A model generated the notes under the pieces. It was not told the origin of the DNA, ran no database searches, and worked only from the letters and a program-made list of their open reading frames with translations. Positions 9,326-18,102 of a DNA stretch of 64,000 nucleotides are shown one piece after another. Numbering within the stretch: position 1 is the stretch's first letter; the number at the start of each line of letters is the position of its first letter. The translations under genes and the position numbers were made by a program. This DNA is from Acidisoma cellulosilyticum. Its GTDB lineage: Bacteria > Pseudomonadota > Alphaproteobacteria > Acetobacterales > Acetobacteraceae. The stretch spans positions 62,001 to 126,000 of the forward strand of contig NZ_JAESVA010000012.1 in assembly GCF_020621385.1 (NCBI RefSeq), given 5' to 3'.

Positions 9326-11785
9326 TCAGGCCGCCGTCTGCGCCAATGCCCGCAAATAATCCGCGCGCCGCAGGAAGGTGGCATTCTCCGGCGCAAGCTT
9401 GAGAGCCTGTTCCACGGATAGAAGGGCATTCGCCGTGTCGCCACTGGCCTGCAGGACATTGGCGAGCTGGTAGTGATTCAGCGAATCGGCCGAATTGGCC
9501 GCGACCGCACGGCGCGCGAATTCCAGCGCCTGCCCGGTTTCGCCCCGGCGCAGCGCAATATCGCTCAGCCGTCGCAGCGCGCCGGCATCGGCGGGCGCGA
9601 GATCCACGGCGGTCTGGCCAGCGGTCATGGCTGCCGGCAGGTTGCCGGCATTGAGGTGAAGATTGGCAAGATGGCCATGGGCCGAGGCTTCCCCCGGCGC
9701 TTCCTCGGTCGCCTTGATCGCCCAGGTGAGAGCCGCGCCAATGTCTTGTCGGCGCATCGCGATATCGCTCAGACGCTGCAAGGGTAGGACCACCTGAGCG
9801 GGCGTCGCGGCAATGGCATGCGCCTGCAGGAACGCAGCCTCCGCCTCGTCCAGCCGGTTGGCCTGGAGGTGAAGCGTGCCGATCTGCTGAAAGCCGGCAG
9901 GATCCGCGGGGAAATCCTGAACCATGCGCTGGCCCCAATACAAGGCCCCCGCCTCGTCGCCACGCCGGTTGAGACTATGGCTCAGCCGGCTATGGAAGGC
10001 CGGGTTATCACCCGCGACGGCGGTTGCCTGCGTGAGAGCCCCTTCCGCCGCAGCGTGATCGCCACGCGTGAATTCCAGCGACGCCAATTGGTTGAAGCTG
10101 GCGGGGTCGTTCGGATCCGTTTCGATGGCGAGGTGCAACCATGTCGCAGCCTCGGCTTCGTCACCCCGCCGCAGCGCCACATCGGCCAGCCGGCGCAGAA
10201 GCGGCACATTCGTCGGCGCAACTTCCAGGGCGCGGTTCAACGCCACTTCCGCCGCGGCCGGATCACCTTGCCGCAAATGCAAGCCGGCAAGGTGGTTGTA
10301 GCCTGCGAGATCGCCCGGCTGCGCGGCGATCGCCTGCTCAGACAAGGCGAAGGCCTCGCCCGGTTTCCCGATGCGCATTTTAAGATCGCTGAGCCGCTGC
10401 AGAAGGGCGATGTCGGACGGCGCCAGTTCGATCGCACGGGCGAGCGATGCCTCGGCACCCTCGGCCTGATTCCGACGCATCAGAAGCATCGCCTGATGGG
10501 TGTGGTTCGCCACATCGGTCGGATGGACCACAATGGCCCTGGCAGCCCAGTCCATCGCTTCGCCTTGCTCGCCGGCGCGCCAGGCGAGATCGCTCAGCCG
10601 CCGCAGATGGATGGGATTGCCGGGGGCGAGTTGGGCAGCGCGGTCCGCGGCCTGACGGGCTTCGGCCAGCTTCTCCTGCTGCAGATAAAGACCGGCGATA
10701 TAGGCATGGTTGTCGGCATCGAAGCGATTGGCGGCGACGGCGCGTTCCGCCCAGGCCAGTGCATCGGCCTGAGCCGTTTTCTGCTGCGCCATCTGGCTCA
10801 GCCGGCGCATCAGAAAGGCGGCATCGCTCGGCTTGCCGGCTTGCGCTACTGCCGCTTCCAGCGTGGCATAGGCGTCGTCATGCCTACCTTGCGAGCCGCG
10901 GATCTGCGCCAGATGATTATGGTTCATAAGGTCTGCGGGATGATCGGCGATGGCGCGCTCGGCCCAGGCAAAGGCGCCGTCCCAGTCGCCGCGTCGCATC
11001 AAAGTATCGCTGAGGCGACGCTTATGGTGGGCTACCGCCGAATCCAGCGAAACGGCCAGGAGCAGCGCGGCTTCCGCGGCCGTATGATCGCCGGCGGAGG
11101 CAGCCAGACGGGCTTCGAGATCGTAGTTGGCCGGGCCATCGGGCTCGGTCTCGCGCGCGCGCCGTGCCCAGACAAGGGCGGTGTCGAGATCGCCACGGGT
11201 GGCTTGGAATTCGGCCATGCGCCGCAGCGCTGGGGCATTCTCCGCCGCCGCATCGATCGCGGTCAGGATAGAGGCTTCCGCCCCGTCGAAATCCCCGTAG
11301 CGTTGCTGCAGGTTGGCCAGGAAAAGATGGCCCTGAGCCTCCTGCGGCCGTAGCTGTGCCGCGCGCTCCGCCAGGGCGAGCGCGTCGTCGCGGCGGCCGA
11401 GATGAACCATGATATCCGCCAGCCGGCGCAGATATCCGGTATTGTCAGGCTTGATCTCGACGGCACGGACAAGAAGCTCGGCCGCGTCGGCATAGCGTCC
11501 GTCGCGGATGCAGAGCTGACCGAGATGGGCGTAACTCTCGGGGTCCGCAGGGTCTGCCGTCACGGCCTGTTCCGCCCATTGCCGCGCTTCCTCGGGCTTG
11601 CCTTCCTCCCAGCGCATGTCGCTGAGGCGACGCAGAAGCCCCGGATGCTCCGGATTGAAATCCAAAGCCCAGCTCAGTAGTTGCTCAGCTGTCGCGAAAT
11701 CGCCGTTGCGGATCAGTTCGGCAGTCACCCGCAGCGTCATGCCGGGATTGGTCGGGTCGACGCTTGGGCCGGTGTAATCGCTCAT
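9326..11785 (-). CDS. Large tetratricopeptide (TPR) repeat protein built of 68-residue double modules
   Basis: An 819-aa protein that is almost entirely TPR. The repeat is unusual in being a two-TPR module of 68 residues. One TPR starts LRRLSD(I/L) and the next starts with a HLAxLHLxxG-type helix, each followed by AExxLxxAxxLAP. I count twelve LRRLSD-like positions across the protein, so roughly eleven to twelve modules. No signal peptide, membrane segment or catalytic domain is visible, so a cytoplasmic scaffold is likely. It lies 73 bases downstream of the GHKL ATPase gene on the same strand, so the two may be co-transcribed. ATG 11785 has only a weak Shine-Dalgarno. The partner protein is unknown. 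Confidence 0.85.
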   Translation of the reverse strand: MSDYTGPSVDPTNPGMTLRVTAELIRNGDFATAEQLLSWALDFNPEHPGLLRRLSDMRWEEGKPEEARQWAEQAVTADPADPESYAHLGQLCIRDGRYADAAELLVRAVEIKPDNTGYLRRLADIMVHLGRRDDALALAERAAQLRPQEAQGHLFLANLQQRYGDFDGAEASILTAIDAAAENAPALRRMAEFQATRGDLDTALVWARRARETEPDGPANYDLEARLAASAGDHTAAEAALLLAVSLDSAVAHHKRRLSDTLMRRGDWDGAFAWAERAIADHPADLMNHNHLAQIRGSQGRHDDAYATLEAAVAQAGKPSDAAFLMRRLSQMAQQKTAQADALAWAERAVAANRFDADNHAYIAGLYLQQEKLAEARQAADRAAQLAPGNPIHLRRLSDLAWRAGEQGEAMDWAARAIVVHPTDVANHTHQAMLLMRRNQAEGAEASLARAIELAPSDIALLQRLSDLKMRIGKPGEAFALSEQAIAAQPGDLAGYNHLAGLHLRQGDPAAAEVALNRALEVAPTNVPLLRRLADVALRRGDEAEAATWLHLAIETDPNDPASFNQLASLEFTRGDHAAAEGALTQATAVAGDNPAFHSRLSHSLNRRGDEAGALYWGQRMVQDFPADPAGFQQIGTLHLQANRLDEAEAAFLQAHAIAATPAQVVLPLQRLSDIAMRRQDIGAALTWAIKATEEAPGEASAHGHLANLHLNAGNLPAAMTAGQTAVDLAPADAGALRRLSDIALRRGETGQALEFARRAVAANSADSLNHYQLANVLQASGDTANALLSVEQALKLAPENATFLRRADYLRALAQTAA

Positions 11786-11858
11786 CGGTCAATCAGTTCC
11801 ATGGTCTGGATCGGGTGGGCGTTGTCGATCATCCTATGACGAAAGACGGTCCGGCGCA

Positions 11859-13628
11859 TCAGGCCGCGGCTGAGTGTGGCATAGCATTGGGAATTTCGGC
11901 TGCCACGCGATCCTGGAATCTTGTCCGCGCCATTTCCAGGGCGCCCGCCCAATCATCCGCGACGAGGCTGAGACTCTCTGTGGACTGACTGCGCGAAACC
12001 TCCTCCGGCCGCCATCCCAGACCTTTCTTGGACATGCTGTAGACGACGGCGCGGGTGATGCGTTTGGTCAGGGCCCATTCGGCCGTCTCGGTCGCGATAC
12101 GGCGGCCTTCCTCTTCCTGCGGGCTGGCCTGCAGCATGCTTTCCGAGAGCAGGGTCGCGGCCATGTCCGTGACCGCAGGGTAGGACAGGTTGATGAAAAT
12201 CTGGTGCGACTGGGGATAAAATTTCGCGGCCCGCCCTTCCAAGGCCCGTTCCTTGATCTGCTCGGGCGTTCGCAAGCCGATGATCTCGGGCGGGCGCTCG
12301 AAGCTCGGCGGTGCCGGGGGTTTGGGTGGCGCCGGCGGCGGCTTGGGCTTGTCGTCCGCGACCGGCGGCAGCGGGGCCGGCGGCTTGGCGGCTTCGGGCG
12401 GCTTGGGCGGAACGGGCGCACCCGGCACCGGCGCCTGCGGCGTCAGCGGCACCTTCAGGTCGGCCAGCAGGGCCTTCAGCTCGTCGCTGATATCGTCCAG
12501 GTAATTGGCTTGGCCGGGACCGAAACTGCGGATGATCTCGGCAAGCCAGGCCGGCATATAGCTCCGCACCAGCGCGCTGAAATCGGCAATATGGACCTGG
12601 CGCTGGTCGTTGCCGCGGAAGCGCAGAAACTGGCGATAGGCTTCCGGCCAGACCAGATAGTCATGCGGCAGTTCGACGAAGACCGAGACGTATTTGGCGC
12701 CGAAAGGCACGCCGAAATTCGGCGCATCCTGCAGCCAGCCATCGCCCGCGCGGACGTCGTACATCTCGTCGCGGAAGACGACGGCGCCGCGCGAGGAACT
12801 GGTTGCGATCGCGCCCTTGGCCGATTGCGTGCTCTCGCCCTCCGGCGGATCATAGAAATAATGAATCTTCACGCCGCTCGGCGTGGTGCGGGTTTCGGTA
12901 CGGCCGAATTCGCCCTGCCGGTCGTCGAGCCCGACCATCGCGCGCGGTGCGGCCCCGCCCCAGATCGCCGGCATCAGGGTCAGACTGACGTCATGCGGCA
13001 GGCGGAAGAAGCGGTTTTCCAGATAGGCGCCCATCCAGTCCGGCGCGGACTTCAGCGACGGGCCGTAGGGTGACGCGACCGTATCCTGATCGGCACTATT
13101 GCCGCCGAGCAGAACCTCGGTCCAATCGATCGACAGGTCATAGTCGCCCTCGGCGAGACAGGCCTGCGTCGCATCGATGACCTCGGCCCGGTCGGGACCC
13201 ACCCGCAGGCGTCCGTAGGTGCCGTCGCGGTAGCCCATCACAACTTCGCTGACCCGGCCGTCGACGCAGGAGCGGTAACGCAACCCGTGCCGGTTCGACG
13301 GCAGCGAGGCGACCTTCGCGCCCATCCCGAAATTCTGGTCCAGGCTGTTCTGCTTGCGCAGCGAGGAGGCGAGATCCGTGATCTGCAGCAGCTCCGCGGC
13401 ATTGAGGCCGGGACCCGTGTTCCAGATGCGGAGCTTGCGGGCGCCTTCATGCTGTCTGGGACCGATGACGACCTGACGCTGGCCGGGCGCCGCGCCGGCG
13501 GCGGCTTCCAGCCCGTTCACCACCAACTCCCGGATCATCATGGTCTTGGGGCAGCGCTCGATCATGCTGGAGACAAGGAAGGCTTCGTTAGCCACCTTGA
13601 GGGGCGCGATCATGGAACTGTCGGACAT
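11859..13628 (-). CDS. GHKL-fold ATPase with proline-rich linker, function unknown
   Basis: A 589-aa protein. The N-terminal Bergerat-fold ATPase shows the N box IRELVVNGLEA (Glu34, Asn38), the G1 box IWNTGPGL (residues 68-75, with Asn70 where Asp is usual) and the G2 box NFGMGAK (99-105). The arrangement resembles HSP90/MutL/MORC ATPases more than histidine kinases, and no kinase dimerisation domain is seen. A middle domain follows, then a Pro/Lys/Ala-rich tract at about 400-445. After it comes a conserved-looking helical end (FYPQSHQIFINLSYPAVTDM). ATG 13628 has CGGAGTGAG upstream. The TPR gene is next on the strand. I do not recognise a named family. Confidence 0.78.
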   Translation of the reverse strand: MSDSSMIAPLKVANEAFLVSSMIERCPKTMMIRELVVNGLEAAAGAAPGQRQVVIGPRQHEGARKLRIWNTGPGLNAAELLQITDLASSLRKQNSLDQNFGMGAKVASLPSNRHGLRYRSCVDGRVSEVVMGYRDGTYGRLRVGPDRAEVIDATQACLAEGDYDLSIDWTEVLLGGNSADQDTVASPYGPSLKSAPDWMGAYLENRFFRLPHDVSLTLMPAIWGGAAPRAMVGLDDRQGEFGRTETRTTPSGVKIHYFYDPPEGESTQSAKGAIATSSSRGAVVFRDEMYDVRAGDGWLQDAPNFGVPFGAKYVSVFVELPHDYLVWPEAYRQFLRFRGNDQRQVHIADFSALVRSYMPAWLAEIIRSFGPGQANYLDDISDELKALLADLKVPLTPQAPVPGAPVPPKPPEAAKPPAPLPPVADDKPKPPPAPPKPPAPPSFERPPEIIGLRTPEQIKERALEGRAAKFYPQSHQIFINLSYPAVTDMAATLLSESMLQASPQEEEGRRIATETAEWALTKRITRAVVYSMSKKGLGWRPEEVSRSQSTESLSLVADDWAGALEMARTRFQDRVAAEIPNAMPHSAAA

Positions 13629-13833
13629 TCTCACTCCGGGTCTGTCGATAGGAGTAATCCTAACGAAAGGTTAGCATCTGCCGCAAACTAACGTTTTGCG
13701 GCGCAACATTTACTTAATTTGAAGTAAGGCGGACGCTTGTTGAGGCGCAACCGTAAAACGCGCGACACGATCGGTTGTCTTGCCGGCTGGTCTCGCCAAA
13801 TCACTATGTCCGGTCTGAAAAGGGAAGCACGCC
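13629..13833. promoter_or_regulatory. Divergent control region dense in inverted repeats (GHKL gene / SDR gene)
   Basis: Three inverted repeats lie in about 70 bases. They are CTAAC-GAAAG-GTTAG (13660-13674), CCGCAAA-N7-TTTGCGG (13681-13701) and TTACTT-N6-AAGTAA (13710-13727). CTAACG occurs in both of the first two. The stretch is more AT-rich than its surroundings. These look like operator or leader structures for one or both divergent genes, but no matching regulator is known. Confidence 0.5.
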
Positions 13834-14547
13834 ATGGCTTCGTCTCAACCCGTCGTCCTCATCACCGGCGGCGCCCGTGGCATAGGGCGCGGCATCGCTG
13901 AACGTCTGGTAGGCGATGGATGGCGCGCTGTCATCGCCGATCGACAGAAACCGGTCGGTCTTTTGCCTTTGCCGCATCGCTTCGTTGAGGGTGATGTGTC
14001 CGACGAGGCGGACGTGGCGGGGCTGGTGGCAGGCATCGCGACCGGGGAAGGGCGGCTGGACGCCCTGATCTGCAATGCCGGTTTTATGATCCGCAAACCG
14101 CTGGAGGCGCTGAGCCTGGCGGAATGGCAATCGGTCCTCGGCACCAACCTTACCAGCACCTTCCTGCTGGCCCGTGCGGCGGCGCCGTTGCTGCGACAGG
14201 CCAAGGGCGCCATCGTCACCATCGCGTCCACCCGCGCGCATCAATCCGAGCCCAATACCGAAAGCTACGCGGCGTCCAAGGGCGGCATCCTGGCGCTGAC
14301 CCATGCTTTGGCGGTCAGCCTGGGGCCCGACATCAGGGTCAATGCCGTCAGCCCGGGCTGGATCGACACGCATGGCGGCGCGCTGTCAGAGGAAGACCAC
14401 GCCCAGCACCCTGCCGGCCGCGTGGGACGCGTGGAGGATATCGCGAGCCTGGTCGCCTGGCTGGTGGGGCCGGACAGCGGTTTCGTCACCGGCTCCGAAT
14501 TCGTCGTCGACGGCGGCATGACGCGGAAGATGATTTACGCGGAATAG
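13834..14547 (+). CDS. Short-chain dehydrogenase/reductase
   Basis: A 237-aa classical SDR. The Rossmann motif is [17 protein letters not shown], followed by the NAG motif (LICNAGFM), catalytic Ser in [14 protein letters not shown] as the YxxxK pair and the PG motif in VSPGWIDT. It oxidises or reduces an alcohol or carbonyl with NAD(P). The substrate is not deducible, and it may be a 3-oxoacyl-ACP reductase-like enzyme. GGGAAG precedes ATG 13834. It is convergent with the TlpA gene, whose stop is 17 bases downstream. Confidence 0.88.
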   Translation: MASSQPVVLITGGARGIGRGIAERLVGDGWRAVIADRQKPVGLLPLPHRFVEGDVSDEADVAGLVAGIATGEGRLDALICNAGFMIRKPLEALSLAEWQSVLGTNLTSTFLLARAAAPLLRQAKGAIVTIASTRAHQSEPNTESYAASKGGILALTHALAVSLGPDIRVNAVSPGWIDTHGGALSEEDHAQHPAGRVGRVEDIASLVAWLVGPDSGFVTGSEFVVDGGMTRKMIYAE

Positions 14548-14564
14548 GTACGGTGCCGGCCGCC

Positions 14565-15146
14565 TCAGATCTTGACCACCGGCTCGGCCGATAGATCGGG
14601 CCCGGTGAGGGATGTGACGAGGGCGAGGGCCTGCGGCGTGCTCCAATCCGTCGCACCCAATAGCTTGGCACGGGGATGACCGTTGCGGTCGAAGATGACG
14701 GTCAGCGGAATGCCCGGCACGTGCCAGGATTGCAGGATAGCCCCACCGGGATCGAGCAGGATGGGCAGGCTGTCGATACCGTGGCTGTCATAGAAACTCT
14801 GCACCGGCGCGGCGCCGCCGGCATCGGAGGAGACCGGCAGCACGACGATGTTCTGGGACGCCAAAGCCCCCGCCATCCGGTCCAGCGTCGGCAATTCCGC
14901 GACGCAGGGGCCGCACCACGTGGCCCAGAGGTTGAGTACAACACCCTTGCCGCGGTAATGGGCGAGCGTCAGCTTCTGGTTGTCCGGCGTGAAGAACTGG
15001 ATCGTCGGCAGGGTCGCGCCGGAGGGCAGGCGGGTGAGCGCATCCAGACTGCCAAGGGATTGCGCTTCTGCCCGGCGGGTCATCACCCCGGCGGCCAAGA
15101 CCGCGGTCGTGATCAGCGCATGGCGGCGCGAAACTTTCTTGCTCAT
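14565..15146 (-). CDS. TlpA-family periplasmic thiol-disulfide oxidoreductase
   Basis: A 193-aa protein. The N-terminus carries SRRHALITTAVLAAG, a twin-arginine-like export signal. A thioredoxin fold with WATWCGPC (CxxC) follows, with the cis-Pro loop VPGIPLTVIFD. TlpA/ResA proteins keep periplasmic thiols reduced, often for cytochrome maturation. An AAGGAG Shine-Dalgarno precedes ATG 15146. The gene is divergent from argH, the two start codons being only 12 bases apart, which is unusually tight. The TlpA-argH-lysA neighbourhood recurs in alphaproteobacteria. Confidence 0.9.
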   Translation of the reverse strand: MSKKVSRRHALITTAVLAAGVMTRRAEAQSLGSLDALTRLPSGATLPTIQFFTPDNQKLTLAHYRGKGVVLNLWATWCGPCVAELPTLDRMAGALASQNIVVLPVSSDAGGAAPVQSFYDSHGIDSLPILLDPGGAILQSWHVPGIPLTVIFDRNGHPRAKLLGATDWSTPQALALVTSLTGPDLSAEPVVKI

Positions 15147-15158
15147 TAGGATAGCTCC
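15147..15158. promoter_or_regulatory. 12-bp divergent start region carrying both ribosome binding sites
   Basis: TAGGATAGCTCC lies between ATG 15146 (minus) and TTG 15159 (plus). Read on the minus strand, with the adjoining TTG, it gives AAGGAGCTATCCTA, a strong Shine-Dalgarno for tlpA. On the plus strand AGGATAG is the only candidate for argH. Each gene's promoter must lie inside the other's coding sequence. Confidence 0.65.
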
Positions 15159-16612
<1,454 letters not shown>

Positions 16613-16616
<4 letters not shown>

Positions 16617-16741
16617 TCCGCCTTCTCATCCTCGCCGGCGTGCTCGTCTCCCTGGCCGCCTGCGGCAAGGTCGGCCCCAATGCACCGCCGGGCCCGGCGT
16701 CCGACGTCATCTATCCGCGCCTTACCTATCCGGCGCAGTAA
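16613..16741 (+). CDS. lptM: Small lipoprotein of the LptM/YifL type
   Basis: A 42-aa precursor. It has an N-terminal hydrophobic segment ([16 protein letters not shown]) with lipobox LAAC, then a short Gly/Pro-rich mature tail starting [12 protein letters not shown]. The start codon overlaps the argH stop (ATGA), and lysA follows 2 bases after its TAA. This position between argH and lysA is where LptM-like peptides are found in proteobacteria. E. coli LptM assists maturation of the LptD/E outer-membrane LPS translocon. The lipoprotein prediction is direct from sequence, and the LptM role is by position and size. Confidence 0.75.
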
Positions 16742-16743
16742 CC

Positions 16744-18102
16744 ATGGCAGATTTTTCTGGCCCCCTGCCGGGGGCTGAGCCCGATTCCGCCGCGCTGATC
16801 GCGGCGCGCCCGCATCTGACGATGGACGCCGAAAAGGGTTTGATGCTGGAAGGCGTTGCCCTTGCCGAGATTGCCGCCGACCTCGGCTCGCCCGTCTGGG
16901 TCTATGGCGCCGATACCATCCGCACGCGGCTCGCGGCCCTGCGCGCCGCTTTGACCAAGGCTGGTCTGGGCGGCACCGACATCCATTACGCGGTGAAGGC
17001 GAATGACCATCTCGCCATTCTCGCTGTCTTGGCGGCGGCAGGCGCGGGGGCGGATGTGGTGAGCGGCGGTGAGTTGGCGCGCGCGCGCCATGCCGGCATC
17101 CCGGCCGCCCATATCGTCTATTCCGGCGTCGGCAAGTCTTTTCGCGACCTGACCCTCGCCGTCTCAGAGGGGATCGGTCAGGTCAATGTCGAGAGCCGCG
17201 AAGAACTCGCCATGCTTTCGGCCGTCGCCGTGGCGGCCGGGCGCCAGGTCGATCTGGTGCTGCGCGTCAATCCGGACGTGGATGCCAAGACCCATGCCAA
17301 GATCACCACGGGCCTGGCCGAGAACAAGTTCGGCATCGCCTGGGCTGAGGTCGAGAGCGTTTATGCCTATGCCGGCAGCCTGCCGGGGCTGAACCCGGTG
17401 GGGCTCGCCATGCATATCGGCAGCCAGATCGTCTCGACCGAGCCTTTCGATACCGCCTTCGCCCGCATGGCCGGGATGGTTGCCCGGCTGCGTGCGGCGG
17501 GCCACACGATCAGCCGTCTCGATTGCGGCGGCGGCATCGGTATCTCGTACGAGGCCGGGACCGGTGTCTCGCTGGACGACTATGCGGGGGTGATGGCCAA
17601 GCATCTGGGCGGTCTTGGACTGCATCTGATGATGGAGCCCGGCCGCTGGCTGGTGGGGCCGGCGGGCGTGCTGCTGTCATCCGTCATCATCGCCAAAAAG
17701 ACCGGCAACCGGGATTTCGTCGTGCTGGACGCGGCGATGAACGACCTTGTGCGCCCCGCGATGTATGACGCCTGGCACGGCATTGTGCCGGTTGCAGCGG
17801 CGGTCGCGGCAGGCCCGCAGGCGCCCGTCGATATCGTGGGTCCGGTCTGCGAGACCGGGGATACATTCGCGAAAGACCGGCTGATGCCGGCGTTGGGGCC
17901 GGATGCGCTGGTGGCGATACTGGATGCCGGGGCTTACGGCGCGGTGATGAGCTCCACCTATAACGCGCGGCCCTTCGCGGCGGCGGCTTTGGTCGACGGC
18001 GACCGCTGGACCACCATCACGCCAAGACAGCAGGTGACGGAACTCTGGTCGCGTGAGACAGTGCCGGCATGGCTGACCGAGACGGCAGGCGAGACAGGCT
18101 GA
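16744..18102 (+). CDS. lysA: Diaminopimelate decarboxylase
   Basis: A 452-aa fold-type III PLP enzyme. The cofactor lysine is in IHYAVKAND, with VSGGELARA, the glycine-rich GGGIGISYE phosphate loop and the C-terminal PVCETGDTF and AGAYGAVMSSTYNARP motifs, where Cys and Tyr reach the partner active site. It converts meso-diaminopimelate to lysine. The open frame extends upstream inside argH, but ATG 16744 directly after the lipoprotein gene begins the domain. It overlaps the next gene by 34 bases. dapF of the same pathway lies separately at 45146. Confidence 0.95.
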   Translation: MADFSGPLPGAEPDSAALIAARPHLTMDAEKGLMLEGVALAEIAADLGSPVWVYGADTIRTRLAALRAALTKAGLGGTDIHYAVKANDHLAILAVLAAAGAGADVVSGGELARARHAGIPAAHIVYSGVGKSFRDLTLAVSEGIGQVNVESREELAMLSAVAVAAGRQVDLVLRVNPDVDAKTHAKITTGLAENKFGIAWAEVESVYAYAGSLPGLNPVGLAMHIGSQIVSTEPFDTAFARMAGMVARLRAAGHTISRLDCGGGIGISYEAGTGVSLDDYAGVMAKHLGGLGLHLMMEPGRWLVGPAGVLLSSVIIAKKTGNRDFVVLDAAMNDLVRPAMYDAWHGIVPVAAAVAAGPQAPVDIVGPVCETGDTFAKDRLMPALGPDALVAILDAGAYGAVMSSTYNARPFAAAALVDGDRWTTITPRQQVTELWSRETVPAWLTETAGETG

